Assembly: GCF_003013715.1 (NCBI RefSeq)
Contig: NC_072814.1
Location: forward strand, 1,550,001-1,614,000
Length of the DNA stretch: 64,000 nucleotides
From: Candidozyma auris
Taxonomy: Eukaryota; Ascomycota; Pichiomycetes; Serinales; Metschnikowiaceae
Direction: 5' to 3'
The stretch's first letter is position 1; the number at the start of each line of letters is the position of its first letter. This document shows positions 9,155 through 17,825 of this stretch, piece by piece. Both the position numbers and the translations under genes were made by a program. The notes beneath the pieces are model-generated. The model was not told the DNA's origin, made no database searches, and saw nothing but the letters and a program-made list of their open reading frames with translations.

Positions 9155-10882
9155 ATGACCACCAAAGAGCATGCTAAAAAGCATTCCATGGATATTTCCC
9201 ATGTGGCTGCTGTAGAGCTACCGTTCAATGTTAAAAACACCGACAGAGCAGTGAAGATGCTTGGAGGAAAAGAGAGAATCCATAAAGCCATCAGTTCCCA
9301 ATACCGACCCACGGCAATTCAGCCCAGTAGTCACGCTGTTGACGATAAGAACTTGGAATTGAGACTTCGAAACGATCCATTTCATCATCCTGTTCAAGCC
9401 TCCGTGAACAGAAGAGAAAAAGTGTTACTTAAAGTATCTATTCCTAAGTCCAGTCTCCCAAAGGACTACGAAGAGTCTCCGCAGAATTACACGGTCAGGG
9501 AGCTCATTAAGCGCAACACAGAAAAGGGTGGTCATCATGTGAAGGTTGAGCCTGTGGCCATAATAAATAAGAATTACAACTTTAGGGCAATTGCAGACTT
9601 TCAGATGTCTACCAAAAATAACAAGATGGCTCAGGATTTCAACAAGCAAGTGTTGAGGGCAAACAAGGTTGACGATTTAAAAGAATTCTACAAAAAAAAA
9701 CTTACCGTGACCGATGAATTAAAAGACCCAGAAGTATTTGAGAACAAGGATCACCAGCTCATACCTCCACCGCACTTCAGTGGAGTACGCTTTCCGTTTG
9801 ACTTCCGCTACCAAAAAAGTCCATACACTGTTACCATTCGGGATGATGAAGGTGATATGAAGGTTGTGATGAAGTCAGATTCAAAGAAGCTCTTCACGAA
9901 CACAGTCGATTTCTACAACGATGACATTCCAAAAGAGCCACTCCCCGAAATTGTCAAAAAGTACGAATGGATGATCAACAATGACCTTTCACAAGAATAC
10001 GCGGACCGAAAGCTTTTTGATTGCATCCATAATCTAAGGAGATTATTTGAACTCAAGCCAATTTGGTTGAGAAAGCTGCTTGTTGATGTCACGCCCACTC
10101 ATCTCAAAGCAGCCGTGAAGGAGGCTCTCCCATATGTCTCATACTGCTATAAAAATGGCCCTTGGAGATTCTGCAATGTCCGGCTCGGAATCAATCCAAA
10201 GGACGACAAATCATACTGGATGTATCAGAGTGGGTACTTCCGCTTGCAAGGTCTTCGCACCAAGTTTGACCAAACTGAAGACAGCACGAGGGCTCTTCCA
10301 AATACAATCAAAATGACGCATCCAGATTCTGATGTGAAGGTCTCTGAGCACCTTTTGTTCACTGGAAAAAAGCTTCCACGAGCTATCAACTATCAAATCG
10401 GAGATATTATGGATGAAGATGTAATGGGCGTCATCAAGAGAGCTGAAGAAAATGGCGAGTTGCTTAGAGATACCTTGGATCCGCAAGAGGGCTGGATAAA
10501 CTATCAAACTTTCGAGACAATACGGCGCATAGTCAGATACAAGCTTCGTCGATTGTACAAGGAGGAACCAATTGATCGCGACAAGATCCACGCAATTGTC
10601 GAGGCCGACTACGCTGAAAAGGATGGTGAAGCTGCAGTAGATGTTGGTGAAGAAGATGAAGATGAGGAAGAGGCTGACCTTGGCGACAACGAAGATGAAG
10701 AAAACCAAGATCAGAACGGGGTCGAAGATGAGAACGATATTGAGGAAGATATACTTGATGACAACACCGTTACCGAAGGATCTGTGTTTGACAGGATCAA
10801 GAAGGCTGACGGCCGCGCAGCAGAGAAACTCAAGGAATTTGTTGGATTCATCAAGCAGGAATCCACTCAATTGCAAGACTAA
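9155..10882 (+). CDS. TFC1: TFIIIC subunit tau95 (B-block/A-block binding assembly)
   Basis: 575 aa. The start is the ATG after the tRNA terminator; a longer in-frame reading would begin inside tRNA-Thr and is rejected. Tfc1/GTF3C5 is the tauA subunit of TFIIIC that helps recognise the A box of tRNA promoters. Family-like features are the N-terminal dimerisation region (VAAVELPFNVKN...AVKMLGG), a central winged-helix-like region around residues 280-440 (KPIWLRKLLVDVTP, then YMYQSGYFRLQGLRTKFD-type segments) and a very acidic C-terminal tail around 485-555. S. cerevisiae Tfc1 is somewhat longer (649 aa). The gene belongs with BDP1 and three tRNAs in this window to the Pol III system. Confidence 0.92.
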   Translation: MTTKEHAKKHSMDISHVAAVELPFNVKNTDRAVKMLGGKERIHKAISSQYRPTAIQPSSHAVDDKNLELRLRNDPFHHPVQASVNRREKVLLKVSIPKSSLPKDYEESPQNYTVRELIKRNTEKGGHHVKVEPVAIINKNYNFRAIADFQMSTKNNKMAQDFNKQVLRANKVDDLKEFYKKKLTVTDELKDPEVFENKDHQLIPPPHFSGVRFPFDFRYQKSPYTVTIRDDEGDMKVVMKSDSKKLFTNTVDFYNDDIPKEPLPEIVKKYEWMINNDLSQEYADRKLFDCIHNLRRLFELKPIWLRKLLVDVTPTHLKAAVKEALPYVSYCYKNGPWRFCNVRLGINPKDDKSYWMYQSGYFRLQGLRTKFDQTEDSTRALPNTIKMTHPDSDVKVSEHLLFTGKKLPRAINYQIGDIMDEDVMGVIKRAEENGELLRDTLDPQEGWINYQTFETIRRIVRYKLRRLYKEEPIDRDKIHAIVEADYAEKDGEAAVDVGEEDEDEEEADLGDNEDEENQDQNGVEDENDIEEDILDDNTVTEGSVFDRIKKADGRAAEKLKEFVGFIKQESTQLQD

Positions 10883-11248
10883 TCTTCCAAGTCATTATAT
10901 TGTGTTTTTCGAGATGAAGTTTTTGTTTGCTGCTTTTGTTGGATTCTAGGTACCCTCTAGTCTTTCGAGGTGAACTCGCACGTCAGAAGGGATGCGTAAC
11001 CGAGCCAGAGAAGATCGATCGAGAGTGAATGACGCTCTTGGAAATCAACCGAACAATCCAAGGTCGGAATTATGTCCCAAGAATCTCAACTCTTCCGGGC
11101 TCGACATTCTTATTACTAGTATTGCAATGGCTGCAAAGTGAGTCCTCTCGCCTTGGTGTGCAGTACGTTCACTGCTCGTCCTGAAATAAATCAAACACGT
11201 AGAGCGACACCGCTTCCAGACAGAGAAAAGAATACACCCACACAAATC
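10883..11248. other. TFC1-DPM3 intergenic region
   Basis: 366 bp between two co-directional genes. The only notable element is ATGGCTGCAAA at 11127-11137, 112-122 bp upstream of the DPM3 start. Confidence 0.6.
11127..11137 (+). promoter_or_regulatory. ATGGCTGCAAA promoter motif (DPM3)
   Basis: Full match to the window-wide recurrent motif, same orientation as DPM3 and about 120 bp upstream of its ATG. Confidence 0.6.
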
Positions 11249-11530
11249 ATGACCAAAGCTACAGAAACTGCCCTCGCTCTTTTCGCTTTGAGTGCGATCT
11301 ACTTTGCCTTGATCACAGGCACCATTCCAACTGGGGAGTTCGTGCAGAGAGAGATATTACCATACTTGCCGTGGTGGGCTTTAGTCACTTTTGGCAGTTA
11401 CGCCTTGGGCACGCTAGGCTGGGGCGTGCTTACATTCAAGGACAAAGAAGGCAGTTACAGAGAGTTGTTGCAGCAAATTGACGAGGCCAAGACATTCTAC
11501 AAAGAAAAAGGACTTGATTTGGACGAGTAA
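11249..11530 (+). CDS. DPM3: Dolichol-phosphate mannosyltransferase subunit 3
   Basis: 93 aa from the ATG of MTKATETALALF; an in-frame upstream extension is leader. Dpm3 is a small ER membrane protein that holds the catalytic Dpm1 in the three-subunit Dol-P-Man synthase, feeding N-glycans, O-mannose and GPI anchors. Two hydrophobic segments (about 7-24 and 37-58) precede a polar C-terminal coiled region (LLQQIDEAKTFYKEKGLDLD), the part known to contact Dpm1. The LPWWALVTFGSYALGTLGWG block is typical of the family. Its presence implies a human-like synthase with a tail-less Dpm1, unlike the single-subunit enzyme of S. cerevisiae. Confidence 0.93.
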   Translation: MTKATETALALFALSAIYFALITGTIPTGEFVQREILPYLPWWALVTFGSYALGTLGWGVLTFKDKEGSYRELLQQIDEAKTFYKEKGLDLDE

Positions 11531-11727
11531 GTTTGGATTCAAATAGATGATGATGAATGCCATAATAAAGTGAAATTTGTACACAATGCGTAGAGTTCGT
11601 AATGAAGTAAATGCAGCAGCGGCGTACACCCAACTGGAGATCGAATGAAGGCATGAATATGATGACACAGTAATAATACAACAAGAGGTCGATCAAAACC
11701 GGCCACGACGGGGGCCACAATGGGGGC

Positions 11728-12408
11728 CTATGACGACAGTGAGGTCTGTGAAGCCTGCGAGGCCTGTGAAGCCTGCGCTCTTTGGCGTCTCTTCGCCTTA
11801 AGGCGCTTCTCTGTCTGTGCAAACACTCGTATGGCCACAGGCACATCCTTCCACGTTTCGTCGGCCTTTGTGCTCTCAGAATCCACTGCCAAGTCCTCTG
11901 GTATATTCTCCTTATTGAGAAGCTTCACTGGCGGGTGGAAGTCTCTAGGCCACACGCCTCCTTGTTCCCTGAGCTTCTCAGCCGCTAACTTCCTTCGATC
12001 GTTCCAGTCCTTCACGTCATCATTATATATCTCCCAGACACAGTTGATGCACCCGCTCATGCAACAGTTGTCTGGTTCTCTAGGTTTATCAGGCACCGTT
12101 ACCCCTGCAATAATTCGAGGCTGCCCGACGTTCATTCGACTCGAGCTCTGTCTAGTCTCGCCCTTGATTCTACCTCCGAACACAAGCGCAATTCTTTCTT
12201 CGGGCGAGAGATTGTCTAGTGAGTACTTTCCTTCAAAAGTCGTTTTTGTCTGTCCTCTGAGCTCCTCGAGCTCTCTGGGCTTCATCAACAGAGCTTCTAT
12301 AGGTTGTCTAGGATGGGATGGTGTTCTTAGCACCAAGTCGTAGAATGCAAACTTCTGAGAAGACCGCCTTAGTGAAGTGGACAAGTGTCTTTGGGCCGGT
12401 CTAAACAT
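11728..12408 (-). CDS. Mitochondrial oxidoreductase-like-domain protein (OXLD1/YPL107W type)
   Basis: 226 aa from the ATG of MFRPAQRHLSTSLRRSS, an Arg/Ser-rich mitochondrial targeting sequence; a longer in-frame start exists but lengthens the leader without benefit. Residues about 110-150 carry PREPDNCCMSGCINCVWEIY, the cysteine-rich signature of the 'oxidoreductase-like' family (human OXLD1). The spacing of four Cys suggests metal or redox binding, but the biochemical role of the family is not established. The C-terminus ends in a short Ser-Gln-Ala repeat encoded by an 18-bp tandem duplication. It converges on DPM3 197 bp away. Confidence 0.75.
   Translation of the reverse strand: MFRPAQRHLSTSLRRSSQKFAFYDLVLRTPSHPRQPIEALLMKPRELEELRGQTKTTFEGKYSLDNLSPEERIALVFGGRIKGETRQSSSRMNVGQPRIIAGVTVPDKPREPDNCCMSGCINCVWEIYNDDVKDWNDRRKLAAEKLREQGGVWPRDFHPPVKLLNKENIPEDLAVDSESTKADETWKDVPVAIRVFAQTEKRLKAKRRQRAQASQASQASQTSLSS
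11746..11777 (-). repeat. 18-bp repeat in the oxidoreductase-like gene's 3' end
   Basis: CTGTGAAGCCTGCGAGGC (11746-11763) repeats almost exactly from 11764, itself made of 9-bp halves, and encodes the C-terminal SQA repeats. Confidence 0.85.
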
Positions 12409-12616
12409 GGTTAAAGAACGAAAGTGTTGTCTAATCAAAAATGGTTTGAGAAGTTTCCATGCGCAATACACTGTTTAAATGTTCTAGCAACAAGCTTCTG
12501 TGTGAGCACAGCTGCACTGCGTACAAGAGCTTCCCCAGCGGTGAGAAAAGAATGCTTCATTACAAATGCTTACATTGGCCAGGCGCGATGTCGTCATGCA
12601 CCACGAAGGTGGCCGT

Positions 12617-12627
12617 TTTGCAGCCAT
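12617..12627 (-). promoter_or_regulatory. TGGCTGCAAA promoter motif (oxidoreductase-like gene)
   Basis: TTTGCAGCCAT, a full reverse match to the recurrent motif, about 210 bp upstream of the minus-strand start at 12408. Confidence 0.6.
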
Positions 12628-12678
12628 TAAATGGGACTATGATTTCTGATTTTTGGCAGAGACGCTGGCTGTTATTCC

Positions 12679-14946
12679 CTAAACGCCCTCAATGTCAAAA
12701 GCTTTAAGAGCTTCGTCGATGCTGAGAAAAAAACCGTCTCCTAACCTGGTGGCTACGGTGTATGTACGTACCTCTCCACCACTGCGGTGTGAGGACCGGC
12801 CTTTCACAAATCGCTTGTAGTTGGAGTTGACAATATCGGCAAGACCCAGCTTTCTGAACCGGCTTCTCACTTGTGTGTTGGTGGGCACTCGTGCAAACGA
12901 GACGCAGATGTCATTCACCTCGCTGTATCGGCGAACAATCTCACAAAGCGTCTGGGTGGCTGACGCATCTATCGATGTCATGCCTTTGCAGTCAAAGATA
13001 ACAAATTTGATGGCACCTTCTTCAAAACCACGCATCGACGGCTGCGAGGGATGCACCAGGAGAGTGCCGAACTTCTCGATCCGACTGAGGCGGCTGCGAA
13101 GGGCGCCCAGATTGGCGAAATTCAACGGCTCGGGAATCTTGATAATTAGTACACCTTCGATCTGCTGGATCTCGGCAACCAAATCGGCAAGATTGTCTGT
13201 AGATGTAGTGTTGGAGTCACCTTCCTGCTCTGCCTCGGTGAAGGTAGCAAAGCTTTCCTCAATGAGCTCATCGGCGTTCCTGAATACCGATGTGTTGGGC
13301 ACCCTTCCCAAAATGTGAATCCGAGACTGGGTGCCTGCTTTGATGATTCTGACAACGGCAATGACAATAGCCAAGATCACTCCGGACTCGACGTTCCAAA
13401 AAATCGTCGTGGCAAACACGAGGAATAACGAAATGATCTCGTCGTGGCCATCGATTCCCCAGAAAAACATGACGTCCTGCGGCACCTCTTCGATGACCGT
13501 TAACCCGATAATTGTGGTGCTCAAAGCAAGCACACATTCAGGTAAGTAGTAGAGGAACGGGAGCAAGTACTTTATGGCCACCACCACAAGCGCAGCCATG
13601 ATGACAATTGCCATTGGTGTCAGAGCACCCGCTAGAATGTTGACCTTGGATCTTCCCAAGGCCCCAAACGAAGGTAAGCCACCAAACATGGTGATTGCAA
13701 AGTTGCACATTCCAAGAGCTACGAGCTCACGATTTGAGGATACATTATAGTTGTAACGAGCCCCTAGAGCTTTGGTGGCGGTGGTGGAATCGAAGAAGCC
13801 AAGAATCGAGCAAAGGAATGATGTTTGAAACACCTTTTTGAATAGTGGGAAGCGCGAGAGCTTGAAGGGATTAATGATGATGGAAGGTGCTCCATGAGAG
13901 GGATCAGTCTTTTTGGTTTTCGTCAAATCACCCACAATTTCCACCCCTTTGCTTTCCCAATCAAGAGTGTACGACAAGATAGTGGCCACCACCACCATTG
14001 CAAGAAGCTCGGGAATGTACACAGCCTGTTTAATGCCGTGCTTGTTGACTAGAATGTTCTTCATTTTCCTAACAAGAAGCACAATGAGTAATGTAGCACA
14101 TGTGATGCACACGGTGAGTTTATGGGCCATGTGGATGTTCGAAGCTGCAAACACGACTTTCTCTACAATCGTGTGGTGAGGCTCCTTGTCTGCTATATCC
14201 TGGAGCCCGAGCTGAATGTCAAATTGGTTGATTATCATCACCACACCCATAGCACCAATAAAGCCCTTGAGCAACGCCCTGGAAAAGATATTATCGAGAA
14301 ACCCCCACTTGAGCAAACCACACGCCAACAAGATCGCCGACATGCCCACGGAAATCGTGGCACTCACCTCCAAATTGGTCAAGCTCTTATCCTTCCACAC
14401 GTGCATGATCTCCTCGATCACCTGGCCGTACAAAACAGCAGTAGACGGCAGCGGACCCACCACGAGAACAGGAACACCGCCAAACACAGCGTAGGCCGAC
14501 GCAGCGCCTACCACAGAATAAAGACCCACCAATGGCGGTAACTTCGCCAACGACGTCGCCAACGACATCACCAACGGTACCTGGAAGCTTGCCATAGTTG
14601 CCCCAGCCAAAACGTCTCCTAACAAGCTTGCCTTAGCGCTGTATTGAGGGAGCCATCGTAGAATGGGTAGGTAGTAACTCACGTAGGCCCATCTGTTGAA
14701 GGACTTACTGTGCGCCTCAGACAAGGCCTCCAAGTTGATCAGATCAACGTCACACAGGCGGTAGTTTGCGATCACGGGCTCCATGCTCTTGACAGATCGA
14801 GCTGAGCGCACTGACTGGGAGCTAGGCACAGAGAGCAACGGCGGCCGTGCTCTTCTCGCTGCTGTGTTGCCATTGGTCCCCGAGGGCAGCTGTGATGGTG
14901 GGGGTGTTGATCCCAAGAGCCTGGCAGATTCGGCTGGAGGAGGCAT
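12679..14946 (-). CDS. SulP family anion transporter with C-terminal STAS domain (YPR003C-like)
   Basis: 755 aa. A hydrophilic N-terminus (about 1-90) is followed by a SulP transmembrane core of about 12 segments (roughly 95-520). It starts LLGDVLAGATMASFQVPLVMSLA and includes GLYSVVGAASAYAVFGGVPVLVVGP and GALGRSKVNILAGA. A cytoplasmic STAS domain follows (about 570-730) with VIFDCKGMTSIDASATQTL, where the Ser sits at the usual phospho-site position. Length and layout match YPR003C better than the plasma-membrane sulfate permeases Sul1/2 or the longer Vsb1 protein, so the substrate and membrane are uncertain. Confidence 0.85.
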   Translation of the reverse strand: MPPPAESARLLGSTPPPSQLPSGTNGNTAARRARPPLLSVPSSQSVRSARSVKSMEPVIANYRLCDVDLINLEALSEAHSKSFNRWAYVSYYLPILRWLPQYSAKASLLGDVLAGATMASFQVPLVMSLATSLAKLPPLVGLYSVVGAASAYAVFGGVPVLVVGPLPSTAVLYGQVIEEIMHVWKDKSLTNLEVSATISVGMSAILLACGLLKWGFLDNIFSRALLKGFIGAMGVVMIINQFDIQLGLQDIADKEPHHTIVEKVVFAASNIHMAHKLTVCITCATLLIVLLVRKMKNILVNKHGIKQAVYIPELLAMVVVATILSYTLDWESKGVEIVGDLTKTKKTDPSHGAPSIIINPFKLSRFPLFKKVFQTSFLCSILGFFDSTTATKALGARYNYNVSSNRELVALGMCNFAITMFGGLPSFGALGRSKVNILAGALTPMAIVIMAALVVVAIKYLLPFLYYLPECVLALSTTIIGLTVIEEVPQDVMFFWGIDGHDEIISLFLVFATTIFWNVESGVILAIVIAVVRIIKAGTQSRIHILGRVPNTSVFRNADELIEESFATFTEAEQEGDSNTTSTDNLADLVAEIQQIEGVLIIKIPEPLNFANLGALRSRLSRIEKFGTLLVHPSQPSMRGFEEGAIKFVIFDCKGMTSIDASATQTLCEIVRRYSEVNDICVSFARVPTNTQVRSRFRKLGLADIVNSNYKRFVKGRSSHRSGGEVRTYTVATRLGDGFFLSIDEALKAFDIEGV

Positions 14947-15363
14947 TTCAGATCCTGATCCACGGTTTTAGAAGATTAGTTTGGGTTAATTCGCGATTCC
15001 TTGATTCCGTTGATCTGAGGAAATGCGCTTCTTTTATACATTCGGTGTTTTTTTTTTTCCTGTCCTCTATCCAAGGTTGTAGTTTTCTTTATTCCCATTT
15101 GTGAGCCGTGCCTTTATGGTTCCTGTACTCGGCTCCTTCGTGTACCTTGAGGGGACCTTCCCCACCAAAGGGCAATTCTCGATAATAAGGATGATTTTAT
15201 ATTTTTAGATAAAGCTGTCAACAAAGAAAAAAGATTTAAATAAAGGAATAATGGCGACTTGATGATTTGCGCTCCGAGTGTACTTGTGTGTTTTGCAGCC
15301 ATTTCTGTGCATCTACTCGTCTTGCAAGTCACAATACAAAGTCTATTCGTCTAATAAATAAGT
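14947..15363. other. Intergenic region upstream of the SulP gene
   Basis: 417 bp. It contains a T11-type run near 15048 and the recurrent motif TTTGCAGCCAT at 15292-15302, in the same orientation as the SulP gene and about 345 bp upstream of its start. No other feature seen. Confidence 0.6.
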
Positions 15364-16848
15364 TTATGAGTCTTCGGCTTCCTTGACGATCCTTTCCAAT
15401 AGCTCGTTGGTGCCGAAGGGGTTTTGGATATACAAGTTGTGGCCTCCCTCGGCAACTGTATAGTACCGGGCCACCGGAGTGTCGTTCTTCTTGTTGAGAC
15501 GCTCCACCATCTTTTCACCTGCCTCGCTGTTCATGAAGTCATATTGACCGTAGACAACATGCAACTTAAACTTAGATAGAGTTTCGCCTGAAGCTTCTAT
15601 GAACTTGTCATAGAGCGGCCATCTGCTTGTTGTGGATGGGTTCAACAAGTACTTCACATGGATATCAGATTTGGTCCCCGTGGTAATGGAGTTGTAAAGG
15701 TACTCCACAAGAAGACAGCATTCTGTATTTGTCCCGTAGACCAATTCATTTTCACTCTTGAATACCTTCTCACCGCCGAGCTTCTTGATCACCTTATTGA
15801 TAGCAAAAAGCTTGCTATACCACATTGAGTAGTATTTTGCAACTCCCCAAGGACCCATGAACTTCAACAAGCGAGGCAACTTGGGCTGGATGTAATACCA
15901 CTTGTATATGCTGTTCTGCAGAAGGATGGGAAATCTGCTCAAGAAATTGTACGAGGTGGGATCGAGTGTGGGCTGGTTCTCTTCTTGCTCTGGAATTGGC
16001 GCTGTCAACGCAAATGCTGTTCTTTCCACTCCAACAGGCGACAAAAGCACCACCTGCTCCACTTTCGAAGGGTTTCTTAAAGCATATGAGCCAGACCAAT
16101 AGCCACCAAAAGAGTGACCGACAAGGAAGTCTATCTTGTCAATTCCCGAGGCCCTTCTCCATCCATCCAATGCCGTGGTGTAAAACTTCTCCATATCTTC
16201 CATGATGGGCATGAGCTTGTCCCTCGACTCCTTGAATGCCTCTTTATCGAAAGTATAGCCATCTATAAGCTTATAGTATTTCTTGTAAAGTAGTTTAGGG
16301 TCCGTCTCCTTGGTATCATTCATCTTTATATGGGTGACTTGAGGGATTGGAGCACTGTAATCGATACTCTTAATCTCTGGGTTCGAACTCAATGCAAATG
16401 TGATGTTATCAAGAAAGTGTACTTTGTAGTTATGTTTGAGTCCCCTAAATCTGTTGATGACATGAAAATTTCTTGCAAAACATCCAAGAGAGGCACCATA
16501 GCCGTGAAGAAACACTACATGCTTGGTTTTGTAGTCCTTTCCATTCACCACCTCCAACGCAACTTCATTGATCCAGTTCCCATCCTTGTCAATAGTAACC
16601 TTCTTTGCCTCTCTTTTTACTCCCTGATTTTCCTTTTTCTCGAGCAGAAAGTGGTGATCGAGCAATTCCTGTTGTAGTTGCTCAAGACGTCCTGGTCGAA
16701 GAGAGTTCCACCAGATGTTCACGAGTTTTGTGAATGGCAACGTGTTCACGAACCTTCCATTGGGCTTATAGTTTGAAGGAAGTTGAAATTTTCTTTTCCA
16801 AACACGATTCACCGCCAGCTGGCTAAAGCCTAGCCGGTTTGCAAGCAT
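15364..16848 (-). CDS. CLD1: Mitochondrial alpha/beta-hydrolase, cardiolipin deacylase (Cld1) type
   Basis: 494 aa from the first true ATG (MLANRLGFSQLAVNRVWKR); the longer frame starts with TTG. The new N-terminus is a credible mitochondrial presequence. The alpha/beta-hydrolase fold shows the oxyanion loop HGYGASLG near residue 125, the nucleophile elbow GHSFGGYWSG near 245, a catalytic-acid region VVYGQYDFM near 445 and the final AEGGHNLYIQNP with the catalytic His. Members include Cld1, which removes an acyl chain from cardiolipin, and the related Ict1/Ecm18. The targeting sequence favours Cld1, but family paralogs cannot be separated by eye. Confidence 0.72.
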   Translation of the reverse strand: MLANRLGFSQLAVNRVWKRKFQLPSNYKPNGRFVNTLPFTKLVNIWWNSLRPGRLEQLQQELLDHHFLLEKKENQGVKREAKKVTIDKDGNWINEVALEVVNGKDYKTKHVVFLHGYGASLGCFARNFHVINRFRGLKHNYKVHFLDNITFALSSNPEIKSIDYSAPIPQVTHIKMNDTKETDPKLLYKKYYKLIDGYTFDKEAFKESRDKLMPIMEDMEKFYTTALDGWRRASGIDKIDFLVGHSFGGYWSGSYALRNPSKVEQVVLLSPVGVERTAFALTAPIPEQEENQPTLDPTSYNFLSRFPILLQNSIYKWYYIQPKLPRLLKFMGPWGVAKYYSMWYSKLFAINKVIKKLGGEKVFKSENELVYGTNTECCLLVEYLYNSITTGTKSDIHVKYLLNPSTTSRWPLYDKFIEASGETLSKFKLHVVYGQYDFMNSEAGEKMVERLNKKNDTPVARYYTVAEGGHNLYIQNPFGTNELLERIVKEAEDS

Positions 16849-16974
16849 GGGTTGCAAGAACGGGAAGGACGGTAACAACCGCGGCTTCTCATCACATTAG
16901 ACGCCCAGAGTGAGCGAAGCTCATTAGGCCGACCTACAGCTTGCTTACATGAATTTGTAGTGCCAAAGTAGGGC

Positions 16975-17009
16975 CGCCAGACCCTAATGGGTTCATGATT
17001 AGTCTGGCG
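16975..17009 (+). other. Inverted repeat upstream of CLD1-like gene
   Basis: CGCCAGAC (16975-16982) and GTCTGGCG (17002-17009) are perfect inverted copies, and the next inner bases TAAT/ATTA extend the pairing past a short bulge. The hairpin lies about 130 bp upstream of the CLD1-like start and 85 bp beyond the MGE1 stop. It could be a dimeric regulator site or an RNA 3'-end hairpin. Confidence 0.6.
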
Positions 17010-17093
17010 AGCCCAGCGTGTCGTTATTATATACATTTTATGTGTGTTAACATTCACTCGCCTCTAGTAGAAGCAAGCTCATACTGTGCAGAA

Positions 17094-17825
17094 TTAGTTG
17101 TCATCACCCTTGACCAAACCAACCTTGGCTGGCCTCAATACCCTACTATTCAAAGTGTAGCCTGGTTGCTGGACGTGGAAAATGGTGCCGGGCTCCTTGT
17201 CTGGCTGGGGAACTTCAAAAGTGGCCTCGTGGTGGTTGGGGTCAAACGCCTGGCCCATAGGGTCCATCTTTTCAATGCCATGTTTCTGCAAGGTCTTCTC
17301 AAACACATTTCTAGTCATAGAAAAACCTTCAAACAAGTTCTTCACTTCGTCGTTGGCAGATAATGTCTCCTCCTTGACGGAATTCAAGGCCAACTCAAAG
17401 TTGTCAAGCGACTCCAACAAGTCCTTGGCGAACTTCTGCAACGCAAAGTCTTTACTCTTTTGCATTTCCTTCTTGGTGGTCTCTTGCAAGTTACGGAAGT
17501 CGGCCACGGCTCTGGCGTAGTGGTTCTTCATGTCTGCCAAATCCTTGTCCTTCTTCTCCAACTTCTGTTTCAACTCGGTGACCAAAGGGTCCTCTTTAGG
17601 CTCCTCATTTTTTGGAGCCTCAGCCTCTTGCTGAGCAGCTTCTTCTTTGGTCTGCTCCTCTTTCGCAGCTCCTTTGGACTCTTCACCCTCTGCCTTGGTG
17701 GTATTGAATCTCAACCCAGCAAAGTTGTACCTTGCAGTAGCGAGTGGAACGGCCGTGGCGGGTCTGCTAACTCTGAGGGATTGCCTCGAAGCAGATCTCG
17801 CGGCTTGTAAAAGTGCTCTTTGCAT
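17094..17825 (-). CDS. MGE1: Mitochondrial GrpE nucleotide exchange factor
   Basis: 243 aa from the ATG of MQRALLQAARSASRQSLRVSR, a strong matrix presequence; an in-frame upstream extension is leader. Mge1 releases ADP from mitochondrial Hsp70 (Ssc1) during protein import and folding. After an acidic/Gln-rich linker (about 45-80) comes the long coiled-coil dimerisation helix (about 80-130: ELKQKLEKKDKDLADMKN, then RAVADFRNLQ), then the GrpE core ending MDPMGQAFDPNHHEA, the beta-wing region, and RVLRPAKVGLVKG, all typical. The length is close to the S. cerevisiae protein (228 aa). Confidence 0.95.
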   Translation of the reverse strand: MQRALLQAARSASRQSLRVSRPATAVPLATARYNFAGLRFNTTKAEGEESKGAAKEEQTKEEAAQQEAEAPKNEEPKEDPLVTELKQKLEKKDKDLADMKNHYARAVADFRNLQETTKKEMQKSKDFALQKFAKDLLESLDNFELALNSVKEETLSANDEVKNLFEGFSMTRNVFEKTLQKHGIEKMDPMGQAFDPNHHEATFEVPQPDKEPGTIFHVQQPGYTLNSRVLRPAKVGLVKGDDN

